Of a stretch of 64,000 nucleotides of DNA, positions 11,301 to 21,360 are shown one piece after another (positions within the stretch are counted from its first letter, which is position 1; every line of letters begins with the position of its first letter). The notes beneath the pieces were generated by a model. That model was not told where the DNA came from. It searched no databases and was given only the letters and a program-made list of their open reading frames with translations. The translations under genes were made by a program, and so were the position numbers. Source of the stretch: Eukaryota sp. TZLM1-RC (taxonomy: Eukaryota > Metamonada: BaSk clade); the NCBI GenBank assembly GCA_040285825.1, contig JAUPSS010000004.1, forward strand, positions 5,339,658 to 5,403,657, in the 5' to 3' direction.

Positions 11301-14300
11301 GTAGAATCCAAGAGAAAAAGATCGGTTCTTCCAGGGATTGAGGACTCTAGAAACTGGCAGATTTGTTCTGGGAAGCATTGTGATAAAGCCTCACTGATCA
11401 CATTATTCAGATCAGAGCTTTCTGCATCATGAGAAAGTTTTTCTTGAAGAAAACTGGCACCTTTAAAGCATTGAGTTACTTGACTGGCGGTGGAAAGAAC
11501 AGTACTACAGACTTTGTTGTTCAAAGCATTTTCCCTGGCATATACCTTGGCCAAATGCATCTTTTTATCGGCCACATCCTTCCATTGAGAGTACACTGAG
11601 CAAAGGAAAAGTAAATCGCTTTCAAAATTACGAGCAACTTTTAAACGTTTTTCCTGCACTCGTTGTTTTTCTTCGTGAGTACCTTGACCAAAGAAAAATA
11701 TGGATCCTGGGGCAGAAATAATAGATGCAATAATGGCTCCAGTCTCAAGATGGCCTTTACACCCACAGAGATAAACGAAATAGGAAAGTCTAACGTCCAA
11801 GCTTTGCTCAAAGAAAAACTTGCCAAGATCGTTAACTTCACAATGAGATTTGAGACAACCAAAAGCATCTAAAAGGTCGAGTGAGTTAACCAAATCTTGT
11901 TCGTCAGGTCTATCCATGAGCTCAAAAGTGATTGGATTTTGACCCAACATAAGGAGCTTCAAAACTACAAAATCTAAGGAAGATCGAAGTATTTCAGGTT
12001 CAATTGAGTCCCTTTCGAGATCTTCTTCATAGTTATAAAGTCTTAAACAATGACCCTCGCTTAATCTACCAGCACGACCTTTCCGTTGGTTAGCCGAAGA
12101 TTTAGATATGAAAACTTCTTGGAGAATAGTGATTCTTCTCTTGGGACAATATCTGGCCTCCTTAGCAAGACCAGTGTCCACTACAAGTTTAATTCCTGGA
12201 ACTGTTAGTGACGTTTCAGCTACATTTGTACAGAAACAAACCATTCTATAGTTACCGTCAGTTTTGATACTCTTGTCAAAACTTAGAACATTTCGTTGTT
12301 GATCCGAAGACAGTTTTCCATGCAGGGGAAATACCTCAATGTGACATTCCTCATGGTTTCTTGTTAAAATTAATCGTTTCATCTTGTCAACGGACAGCTC
12401 AATCTCCTTTGCCCCAGAGCAAAACACTAAAACATGTCCATTAGGGGTGCAATTTTCGTAATAACAAGGATTATGCATGGCTGAATAAACAATTTCAGGT
12501 AAATCTTCAATTAAAGTCTCCTTATTGACCATTTCCTCCTTTAAACTAACATTAAATAGTCGACCGGGGACACGGAGAGCCAGATTTTTATCAACATTGG
12601 GTCCTCAGAAAAACTGCAAAAAAGGAGTAGGATCAATAGTAGCTGAAGCAATAATAACTCGAAAATCATCTCGCTGTTGGAGAATCAGTTTGGCAATTCC
12701 CAGAACAATATCAGTATCCAAGCTACGTTCATGAGCTTCATCAATGATCAAGACTTTTACATCTGATAGTAGGAGATCTTTTGCAGCTTTGCGGATTAAG
12801 GACCCATCAGTAGTCAGTATTATTTCCTCACCATTTACGTTCTTTTGTCCAACCTTATAACCAACATTATTACCGGGTTGAGTACCATCATATTCCATGG
12901 CAATAAAATCTGCTAGGGAAAAAGCGGCAATTGCTCTTGGCTGAGTGCACACAACCTTGAAGTTACCTTTACCAAACTTTTTGAAACAATATTCGGCGCT
13001 GAATTGAGGGAGCTGAGTTGTCTTACCAGATCCTGTTTCAGCTATACAAACCAAAACTTTTTCATTCTCCATACGATTAACAATATCATTATAAGCGTGT
13101 AAAATAGGCAATCCCGTCTCTTCACGGTGCCTCCATCTTTGTTTCACACTTTTAGTTTTACTTTTCCTACGATCTTGTTTGCGATTTGCATTATTATGGT
13201 ATATTTTAGGATTACGATCTTCATTTGACACAACTGACGATGTTTCACTATCAAAATTGTGATTGATCTGATGTTGATAACGCACAATCAAATCTCTACC
13301 ATTAACATTAATAGAGTTACCTTGAACCAGCATCACCGCGTCATTTGCATCTTGAACTGTAACACTAGCCCTAATCGCCTTACATCCTTCACTGAAGAAA
13401 GCTACAAAGGACGAGGTTGTGATATCCAGGGAATGAATCTGCGTGACAACGTCTATGACCTCATCAGAAGATAAAAGAGGAAAAACAAATACCTTTCTTG
13501 TATTCACACTTTCCTCAGTTGGGACTAAAGCTTTCTTTCTTCTTATACCATATCTTAAATCGCTTTCAATGCCATCACTATTTTGACTTAATTGGTGGAG
13601 ATATTCAGCCGTCAATTCAACATTGTGTTCACTAGCCAACTGATTAAACATCTTGATGTGGAAAAAATAATCAAAAGAAACCCACCTGGCAGGTTTTTTC
13701 TTGGTTTTACGGCTCTCCAAATGAATAGGTGTGCCCTCAAAAAAATAGTCATCAGAAAAGTAATACTCTAATTGGAAAAGAAGTGCTTCATCAGTGGAAA
13801 GATTGGTGAGGAAGTCCAGCTGCTTTCGCTGTACGGAGGGTCCAACAGTGAAAAAGTTGTGGTGATAGGTGTCATGTACAGGATAAGCAGGGTTTAGTGT
13901 AAAAACTCCATTTCGATAGAAGTAGATAAAGTAGAAGCCATCGACTAGGGTGAGATCGTGAGAAAGTACGTCTGGAAACTTGTTATGATTGAATAAAATA
14001 TAACTATCAGGAAGGACACAAGGATCAGAAATAGCAGTGGAAGAGACATATACAGAAATTGAAGGAATCTCCGATAGTGGAGAAACGTTCCAGAAGAGGG
14101 AGACAACACGAGACTGTGGGGATGATGCTTGTAAAATTGGAGTCTTACAATGGCCACGGCCTCTATCAGTTCCTCTTCCACGACCACGGCCTCTATCAGT
14201 TCCTCTTCCACGACCACGACCTCTATCAGTTCCTCTTCCACGACCACGACCTCTATCAGTTCCTCTTCCATGACCACATGAAGAATTTCCTCTGTCTCCT

Positions 14301-14389
14301 CGTCTTCCGCGGTGACGATTACCTCTACCTCTGCCACAGTGAGAAGCAGAATGGGAATCAATTGCGACTTCCGTTGTGTTATGTAACAA
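8297..14389 (-). CDS. RGG-La-RRM-DEAH helicase-RING/IBR-PARP giant protein (with in-frame TGA)
   Basis: The minus-strand ORF runs from ATG 14389 for about 2,030 codons with one TGA at 12605-12607. The order is: RGG box (residues about 18-80); La-type RNA-binding motif (QLEYYFSDDYFF, about 205); RRM-like segment (about 300-375); DEAH core with AETGSGKTT, DEAH and SAT, then PGRLF just after the TGA; helicase C with QRKGRAGR; HA2-like region; RING (CCFCF...CGHSFCKEC, about 1665); IBR-like cysteines (CPQCGSGQCDKCGC); and a PARP fold (WHGTTATAVESIAYDGF...GPGEYFGVAEEP, about 1880). The third catalytic position of PARP (Glu of H-Y-E) is not obvious, and RING2 of an RBR ligase is not seen. A likely role is RNA-linked ADP-ribosyl/ubiquitin signalling (inference). 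WWE domains follow in another frame. Confidence 0.75.
12605..12607 (-). other. In-frame TGA inside the DEAH helicase
   Basis: The codon lies between SATIDPTPFLQFF and GPNVDKNLALRVPGRLF. The frame is unchanged on both sides, and conserved helicase sequence continues without a gap. It could be a nonsense mutation, a sequencing error or a decoded stop. Confidence 0.85.
14152..14271 (-). repeat. 30-bp tandem repeat encoding the RGG box
   Basis: About four units of 30 bp, with plus-strand core CCTCTATCAGTTCCTCTTCC. Each unit encodes ten residues of the type GTDRGRGRGR. Units differ by single bases (GGCC/GACC). The RGG box should bind RNA, and copy number may vary. Confidence 0.9.
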
Positions 14390-14450
14390 GTAATCATGCT
14401 ACGTTGAGAAGTAACCATAAAGCAAACATTTGAAGAGTGACTCATAATTG

Positions 14451-14486
14451 TAGTTGAGCAAAATATTGAAAATTTCAAAAATGTGG
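14451..14486 (+). repeat. Left copy of a 36-bp target-site duplication
   Basis: Identical to 15395-15430. The pair flanks retroelement R4, with homology ending abruptly on both sides. Confidence 0.8.
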
Positions 14487-15394
14487 TAATAATATTTGCA
14501 GCTCGGCTGTTTTAAATCAAGATCTCCACTCATTGTTATTGGAAAACGGTGTTTGTGAAAACAAGGTCAGATTCTTCACTTTTTGTAACCATTGTACCAC
14601 GAAGATTTGGATTGTGTGCTACTAATGAAGCATTTGTTACAAAAATGAGATTATATTTGAACATCCCCATTAACCAATTATTATCAAAAGAAAAATGTAT
14701 TTGTTCGAATTCACCTCAACTCACTTTGCGCCATGCTCTAAATTGCTCTAAATTGATAACTTATCGTTCTTCATTACATGATGCTGTTAGAGACACTGTT
14801 TTCAATATGGCACAAACTGCAAGAAAATCGTGTTTTAAAGAGCCTCTGCTGAAGGAAACACTTTCCCTGAATAATTTTGGTTCTGATGATAGAGGTGATG
14901 TATACTGTGATTGGATTGATAATTCTGAAGCTATTGTTGACTTTGTCTCATGTAATGTTGCAAACGATACTTTGGTTCACAGAAGAAAACTTAATCCTGT
15001 GGCTGCTCTGGATTTTAAAGCAAAAGAAAAACATAGAAAATATGATAAAGAAATTGAAGATGCAAATATCGATAGAAATACACAGCTGGTTTTTATTGCT
15101 TTTCCATTTTCGATAAATGGAAGATTATCAGTTGAAGCAGAAACTTTTTTGGATGACTTCCAAAAAATGGTGAAAGAAAAAACAATGAAAAGATTTGATA
15201 TTTTTTTATGGCGTTCACGGATTCAATTTGCCATTATTAATAGATTACCGCGGTTTTTCAATCGAATTAGAGAAGCTTTAGCTAGACAGCAAGCAAATCA
15301 AGATTTTGTAGAGGAAATCTTGGTTTAATGATAGTCGTCCCATTAGTTATGATTTAATTTAATCAAGTGTGCAAATTCAATAAATTAATAAAAT
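14487..15394 (+). mobile_element. 5'-truncated RLE retrotransposon (R4)
   Basis: The longest intact C-terminal ORF of its subfamily (14549-15328, TAA stop). It holds the CCHC knuckle CICSNSPQLTLRHALNC, the RSSLHDAVRD helix found in every copy, then RGDV...AIVDFVS and KEKHRKYDKEIED. These supply the acidic and lysine positions expected of a PD-(D/E)XK nuclease. The end (LPRFFNRIREAL) is shared with the relics at 27140 and 27960. RT is missing, so this is a 5'-truncated insertion. The two 36-bp direct repeats at 14451 and 15395 mark its ends exactly. It sits 100 bp upstream of the giant helicase/PARP gene, head to head. Confidence 0.85.
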
Positions 15395-15430
15395 TAGTTG
15401 AGCAAAATATTGAAAATTTCAAAAATGTGG
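15395..15430 (+). repeat. Right copy of the 36-bp target-site duplication
   Basis: Same sequence as 14451-14486. It directly follows the AT-rich tail of R4. Confidence 0.8.
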
Positions 15431-15765
15431 AAACAAAAGAATACATCAAATATCCATCAGAACCAAAATTATTCAATGACAGAGCTTCTTTCAGCAGGGG
15501 CTCTTTGATACACGATATCCTTGCAGTTTGTGCTATATTGAAAACAGTGTCTCTGACAGCATCATGTAATGAAGAACGATAAGTTATCAATTCGAACAAT
15601 ACAGAGCATCGCGCAAAGTTAGCTGTGGTGAATTCAATCAAATACATTTTGTTAATAATAATTGATTAATGGGGATATTCTAATATTATGTCAGTTATGT
15701 TATAAACGCTTCTTTAGGAGCACACAGTCTAAATCGTCGTGGTACAATGGTTACAAAAAGTTTTG
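15431..15765 (-). mobile_element. RLE retrotransposon relic (R5)
   Basis: Minus-strand fragment matching R4: ELITYRSSLHDAVRDTVFNIAQTARIS...LSLNNFGSD. It breaks off at the point where R4 has RGDV. The CCHC segment is degenerate. It lies directly against the R4 target-site repeat, so the chronology of the two insertions may be complex. Confidence 0.7.
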
Positions 15766-15933
15766 CCGTTGGGCATTATGCTAGCTGGGTGTTAGTATAA
15801 ATGTATGTGTAAGGCGGGTTAAGATAAACATAATTTGATTTAATGTCATTCTATAAAAACAATGATTTACATTCGAATGAGGTATTCACGAATTTGAGCA
15901 AATAACACCAATTTAACTATAACAAACCAAAAC

Positions 15934-16572
15934 CTACTCACTAGTAAACTTATCCAATTCTAACTGCAACTTACCTAGACCCACACCAATAACATTGTAA
16001 ATGCAACCATTTAAAGACTTCTTTAACTGACTTCCTACTTCTGAATCAATAAAATACCCACCACAAGAATAGTAACATTCCCCCAGTTTAATATAATCAG
16101 AAATCCATTGACTGGACACGTCATTAAACGTCACCAAAGTGGTCTCCGTATATGTTTTCATCTTTATTTCGCTTTTTTGCTTTTGTAGAAGAGTCACGCC
16201 GGTGATTAAGGAATGAGTATTACCTTGGAGCAAAGATAGCATAGAATGGGCTTCTTCAGGGGTTTTGGGCTTACCCAGGACTTGATCCTGGAAGACGGTC
16301 ATGCTGTCAGTTCCAATAAATATGTCAGAGAGGTGAGGATTAGCATCCAGTACAGAGAGAGCTTTGAGTTGAGAGAGAGATGAAACGAGGAGGTATGGGT
16401 CAGTAAAGTTAATAGAACTTTCATCAAAATGGGACGGAATTGCTTTAAGATAAGGGAAGATAGACTTTAATACATTGAAGCGTCCTTTAGATGTAGAAGC
16501 CAATATGACATTTTCAGGAAGATTAAAAGAGCGTTTTTTGGCTAGACAACAACTATTGCAGTGACATGTCAT
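15934..16572 (-). CDS. Maf-like nucleotide pyrophosphatase
   Basis: 212 residues. Maf proteins hydrolyse non-canonical or modified nucleoside triphosphates (family knowledge). Visible motifs are ILASTSKGRFNVL (residues about 22-34; the family has LASxSPRR), FDESSINF, GTDSMTVFQDQVLGKPKTPEEAHSML (the D and the K-P-x-x-x-x-E-A motif) and YSCGGYFIDSEVGSQL near the end. A 20-residue Cys/Lys-rich extension precedes the usual start. The ATG at 16570-16572 is the only start in frame before the conserved region. That ATG forms the last bases of a hairpin that ends a Fanzor relic immediately upstream. The stop is TAG. Confidence 0.85.
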   Translation of the reverse strand: MTCHCNSCCLAKKRSFNLPENVILASTSKGRFNVLKSIFPYLKAIPSHFDESSINFTDPYLLVSSLSQLKALSVLDANPHLSDIFIGTDSMTVFQDQVLGKPKTPEEAHSMLSLLQGNTHSLITGVTLLQKQKSEIKMKTYTETTLVTFNDVSSQWISDYIKLGECYYSCGGYFIDSEVGSQLKKSLNGCIYNVIGVGLGKLQLELDKFTSE

Positions 16573-16599
16573 TTGTTACAGCTATAGTCTATAACAATG
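16570..16599 (-). repeat. Hairpin at the 3' end of a Fanzor relic, ending in the Maf ATG
   Basis: On the minus strand, CATTGTTATAG and CTGTAACAAATG can pair around a 7-nt loop, with one G-T pair and one bulged A. The closing ATG is the Maf start codon. A cognate, weaker hairpin lies at 33391-33419. Confidence 0.6.
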
Positions 16600-16917
16600 A
16601 AATAAGTGTCCTTTTTGAAGCAGTGTAGAGGGACTGAGTTTCTGAGAAATGGAAGATTATAACTGCAATACCTTCTTTGAACGTTGGCTCTTTGCAGGTG
16701 TAATGGTCAACCAGCCTCCACCATTTACATTAGCTTCTATTACCACCAACTTATTTAGCGAAGCATTTCTATCTCTGTTCCACAAACTCCCGCATGATTT
16801 ACACATGGTAAGCCCGTGATGAATAGACATCTCGTACCACTTGATGGTTTTGTATTTATGTACCATCTCAATGTTGCAATTGTGTTTTCTACTTTCTCGC
16901 AATTAAAACAATAACAA
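16573..16917 (-). pseudogene. Fanzor/TnpB-like nuclease C-terminal relic (locus E)
   Basis: Translation of 16657-16902 gives MCKSCGSLWNRDRNASLNKLVV. This is the second half of the TnpB-type zinc ribbon (CxxC) followed by the RuvC-III motif NRDxNA, with the catalytic Asp kept. The preceding CxxC and the RuvC-I/II parts are absent. The 3' trailer (16573-16656) is homologous to 33394-33480. Homology between the two loci stops at the ATG of the downstream gene (Maf here, HIT there). It is a relic, possibly reused as a 5' leader or promoter of Maf (inference). Confidence 0.7.
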
Positions 16918-16939
16918 CTGGTTCGATATTCATCAATTA

Positions 16940-17779
16940 AACAAAACTTTTTTTAAATAGTATTTATTTATTAAACAACTTATAAATCAACATCTAAATA
17001 ATCCATCTCTCCCAAAACAAAAAAACTAGATGCAAATTTTTCATAGTGAGCTTCAATAGAAAGCAAAACATCAGAAACCATCTCCAAGATCCCCTTAAAA
17101 ATGGAACACACATTTCTATTTTGCCAAAAAAGTCTTTTTAAATTTCTACTGGCCCTGTTTTTACAAGCATTTCAGAATCTGTTAAAAATCGTAAAGCAAT
17201 GGGAGCTAATGAAGTTCACATTTAGTGAAACAAATGGAGAAAATACAAATGGATACAATTTGTATTTTGCATGCTGTTGGTTGGACAATTTGGACAATGG
17301 TTTACTATAGTATTTGATTTTGAAATTATCAGCATTTGAAAGAGGATTATGATTTTAGAATTGGCTAACCCTTCATTATTTGAGACATAACAAGGGTCAA
17401 CAAACATTTCATCCACTAGAAATAAGGTTCCATCACTTTTATTATTTTTATGAAGAACATCGTCAGCATCAAACAGATTTGACAATATGGATTCCAAACA
17501 GGATTCAATTCTATGAGACTTGCACATACAATGTAATTGGTCTCTTCAGCATCATGAACCTTGCTTCCACAGGTAATAAAATGTTTACAATTTAAAAAAT
17601 GATTAATGTCAATTTTTCGACTACATTTGTAAATTATGTTGTAAGGTACCTTATCAAGCCAGATAAAGGAATGAAGTCTCATATTCAAAGACCAGTCAGA
17701 ATCATTCAATGGAGGTCATAAACTGGAGGGATGGTTGTTACTAATGCGGAAGACGTACTGTCACACATATCCTGTAAAA
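16940..17779 (-). mobile_element. RLE retrotransposon R6, 3' portion
   Basis: Minus-strand copy close to the one at 51007-51836. It contains the knuckle CSRKIDINHFLNCKHF, SKVHDAEE and the C-terminal domain, with several frame changes. It ends on the left in an AATAAATAAATACTATTTAAAAAAA tail near 16945-16980. It is interrupted at 17779 by the plus-strand element R7 and resumes at 18376. Confidence 0.75.
17767..17779 (+). repeat. Left 13-bp target-site duplication of nested element R7
   Basis: ATATCCTGTAAAA, repeated at 18363-18375. Both copies belong to the R6 sequence that R7 split. Confidence 0.85.
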
Positions 17780-18362
17780 TCAAAATTAATTCTTGATGAT
17801 CCCAATATTGATAGTACGCGTTACAACAGAGCTTCTATGGGTCTGACTAGAGGTGATTTAGTTGTTCCTGGTTTAAATGGTAGTTTTACTATTTTGGACG
17901 CCATGTCTATTGACCCTTGTAATTCCTCTAACGTACATTTCATTAACTCGGATGTAAATAATCCTCTTCTTGCAGGCGAATAATATAAAATTGCTAAATA
18001 TGCGAAACCCATTTCCTCGGTTAATGAAAATTCTCATGCCCAATATAATTTATGTCCATTTGTTTTTTCTTTGCTTGGATCTCTAGGTAAGGCTGCTATG
18101 GCTTTCCTTGAGGATTTTGTTGTAGTTGTAAAGGAAAGAACTGGAAGAATTTTCAATCGTGTTTACTGGCAAAACAGGATTGTATTTTCTATTTTTAAGG
18201 GAATGGTAACACTAATTTCTGATTCACTATCTTCTTTTGGGAAATTTTCTGAATCTTTAGCGATTAATTGTTTTGATGTAGGGGAGGCAGGTTTTGAGGA
18301 TGTGGAGTTTTAATTGTGTATTTCATATTTGTTGTTGAATAAAAATAAATAATATAAAAAAA
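17780..18362 (+). mobile_element. RLE retrotransposon R7 nested in R6
   Basis: 5'-truncated C-terminal domain: RGDLVVPGLNG...ILDAMSIDP, CPFVFSLLGSLGKAAMAFL, RTGRIFNRVYWQNRIVFSIFK, stop TAA at 18311-18313. A TAA also interrupts it near 17983. The 3' tail is AATAAATAATATAAAAAAA. Direct repeats of 13 bp flank it. A close relative (R8) lies at 26747. Confidence 0.85.
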
Positions 18363-18375
18363 ATATCCTGTAAAA
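18363..18375 (+). repeat. Right 13-bp target-site duplication of R7
   Basis: Identical to 17767-17779 and directly after the A-rich tail of R7. Confidence 0.85.
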
Positions 18376-18870
18376 AGTCTGCAAATGGGTGAGATCACAA
18401 GATCTTAAAATATCGGCTATTCTTTCATTTAAGCAAATTTTAAGCATGAAAAGATCAATATGTTTTTCAAAATCCAAAGAAACAGTTGACTCAAGTTCAC
18501 ATCTCATTTTTCCAAAAAAAACATTGTAATTCATTCTGAATTTGAGGCACATTTCTAACCAGCAACCAAGAAAATAAAAGCCTCACTATTGTAATTAGTG
18601 AAAGGAACAGCAGATTCTTTAAATCACAAGGTCTTGAGCAGAAGAACCAATCAGAAGGCTTTCATTCGTATTTAAATGAAGCTCTATAGTTTCAAATGAA
18701 TTATCAATTTTTTTGAGCCACCAGTTGCATTAAATCAAATGGACCAATGAGAGAAATGTTATCTGTGTAAGCAACTGTTTAAAGAGAGGGGTATTTTTGC
18801 ATGAGGGTATCTAAACTGTGATGAATAGCAAAACACAAAACATATCAAAATTGTTGATCTAAAAGATCAA
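18376..18870 (-). mobile_element. RLE retrotransposon R6, RT and thumb remnant
   Basis: This continues R6 upstream of the nested insertion. The thumb-like part reads GKMRCELESTVSLDFEKHIDLF, matching copy R12 (SELDTISSFEIEKHIKFF). Further right the palm reads AYTDNISLIGPF, where intact copies have GYMDDISIIGPL. The YxDD box is thus YTDN, a loss of one catalytic Asp. The N-terminal RT motifs are absent. Confidence 0.65.
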
Positions 18871-19929
18871 CTTTGATCTTAAAGAATTTTCACAGATATT
18901 ATCCTTCCTGGTAATCATTTGGCTTGTGGTGCACTTACTTGTTTGGATTGTCATGTAGCTTTATTCACTGCTTCCACGACATCAAAATACTGTTGGTCAG
19001 AACTATATGCTGATCACATCATTCCCAAACATCAATTTATTTGCCCATATAAGGGTGAGACTAAGTTTTTTGACAACCATCAAAACGCTGTAAGATATTG
19101 TGACGCTTTCAACCCCAGATATCGTTTCAAATCAATGCAGTGTCCATTAAAAGTAATCTGTAGTTAAGAAGTAATGAAAATCAGGAATTCACAAGGTTCG
19201 CAAATGATGCAAGAACTTATCTGAATGCACATGTTGCTGTTGAGGATCTATTGATTTTCTATCCATTGCGAAAAATTGAACAACACGAGGAATTGTTGGT
19301 CGACCATGGCCCTCAAATATGTTGTGAGACTTGGTTGTATGGATAAACAGTTCTTAGCGGTGTGTGTGTATAATTAAAGTGTAGATAGAGAAGCAATTAA
19401 CATTGTCAAAAAAATTTCAGAAAATGATTAAACACAAAATTCACATTTAAATTATAAATACAATTCATTTTTCATTATACAATCTTGAGAATGTTAAAAC
19501 AAATAGAAATGTAGAAGAGATGCGCACATAGCAGGTGGCAATGATCAAATTCGATCTCTAGATTGTTATGTGACACTACATCAAACGTGTAAGATCTGTC
19601 TCAACAACATTGATAAACAGCCAATTTTTCAATAAAAGCTTTTATTAATTGTATTAATTATTATTAATAACTATATAGTATAACAAAACAGTAGTTAACT
19701 ACCTTTATCTACCTAGAACAAGATAAAAGAGACAGCAGATATCGACTTATGCCTGATCATGTTATGGTCATTCCAGCAGTATGCTAAGTGAAGATTGTGA
19801 TGGTCAACAAAATGATTCCTTATCATAGTCTTTGTCAATATTGAATCCCTCACACAATTTTACTCATTAAGTTCCACTGCGTCTTGAAACTGTAAATCTA
19901 ACACTTTCCTACTAGATCACATTATACTC
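18871..19929. other. Gene-poor stretch with one small Cys/His-containing ORF
   Basis: An 82-codon ORF on the plus strand (18919-19167) encodes ACGALTCLDCHVALF...KYCWSELYADHIIP...FICPYKG, with paired cysteines suggestive of a small zinc-binding fold. The text reads sensibly upstream to about 18890. I do not recognise a family, and it may be a gene fragment. The rest is AT-rich, with nothing identified. Confidence 0.3.
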
Positions 19930-21360
19930 GACTCAATTACCGATCTATCAAAAAGGATGGAGTTAAATCCATCTCAAGCAGCTCAGCCCATTCACTTCTC
20001 CTCGCCTGTTCTGTTGACGTTCATGGTTGGGGCATGATGTTCATGGTAAAGTTCAATTTAACGGACCTGAAACCTAAAATCCTCACATTACCAATCAAAT
20101 TGCCATTAAACCATATACTATTTGTCCTAACTGGTGCTAAGTACTCTCGTGCCCTTTCTTCTGAAGGGAAGTTATATGGTTGGGGCTGCAATGTGTTCAA
20201 GCAAATCAATGTGGTCAACACCCATTGACTACGAATAACCCTTATACACATTCCTTTTAATATTAAGGAAGTTTATGGTGGTAGCCAATGTTCATGTGCT
20301 TTGAAGACCAGGTCATTCAATGGGGAGATCATTTGCCATTTGAATTAATTGAAGGCTTGGTTATCCATGTTGATGATAGTTCGTTTATTGGAATGGATAG
20401 ATGTGGCGATCTTTTCTATTGGAATCTTGATCGTTTAACTCAAATACCAGTAAAGCGTCACTTAATTTAAAAAGAACTATGTAAGGAGCCCTTCTCGTTT
20501 GATCGTAACAATTTAGTCCTGATAGATATTAATTGTGATGTTTGGGAGGTTGATTTTGAAGATTCTTTCATTAAAAAACCCACCAAAGTTAAAGGTTTAA
20601 CCAATATTGTTTCTGTTACAGGATGTGAACGTTTTTTTCTTGCTATTAATTATAAAGGTAAAGTTTTTGTGTGGGGAGAGTTGAGTGGAATAAGTAATTT
20701 TTACTTACTAACTTGATGTTTACTATGATTCAAAATTATTGTCATTTTTCCCAAATGTTGAGGTTGTTGAGTCTTGTTCACTATCCATTGTCTCGAAGAA
20801 GATTTAGTATAAGGTTGGCTTGTTTGTCAAATCTCAAATTTTTTGAGCTTGTCCATTCAATGTAGAACAATTACCCACTTCACTAGTGCAGTTTTTAATA
20901 AATGTAAGACATGTTGCTGATTTGAGCTACATTTCATCATTAAAGGAATTGGTGGTGTCTTCTTACAATGAATCAAAAAAGTTACTATAAAGACAAATAA
21001 TAAATAAATAAAATAATCAAAAAATTTACTTCTATCCATTGTTAGATTGGAAGTGTGGTTGTATATCCCATTAATGCTGAAATACAATTACCCAACTTGA
21101 AGGAATTGATAGTTCATGGCAGTGTTCCAACCAATATCACTGAACAAAACTTTCCTTCTTTGGAATTCATTCAATTGATTGAACCTGATGAATTCAGTCT
21201 TCAGATTCTGCCCTTTCTCCAACCAAACTTATTAGTCAAGGTTTAATTAAATCTGTTAAACTTATCAAGAATGAATATTTAGTAGAATTATCTTGTTTTC
21301 CATTGTGGATTCAGTATTCATCCGTTAGGTATTTAATTGAAATTTTCCATGACTATGTAG
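19930..21360 (+). pseudogene. Decayed RCC1-LRR gene copy
   Basis: Colinear with the intact gene at 34323-36374 but shortened. The start has VHGWG and KLPLNHI; the middle matches 35010-35181 almost base for base (20524-20698). The sequence then jumps to the LRR part that corresponds to 35690 onwards, a deletion of about 500 bp. The end (21060-21370) keeps IQLPNLKELIVHGSVP and FPSLEFIQL. Frame changes and stops are frequent. The near-identical middle block in an otherwise diverged copy suggests gene conversion. Confidence 0.85.

Noticed and set aside
12533-12607. Short intron separating the two helicase ORFs
   Set aside because: The frame is identical on both sides, and the 72 bp encode helicase sequence (PGRLF); only a TGA separates the parts.
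13945-14478. Minus-strand ORF with EELIEVVVVE repeats
   Set aside because: Out-of-frame shadow of the RGG-box repeat of the helicase gene.
19530-19570. tRNA-like T-loop motif
   Set aside because: AAATTCGATCT resembles a T-loop, but no acceptor stem or anticodon arm could be built around it.
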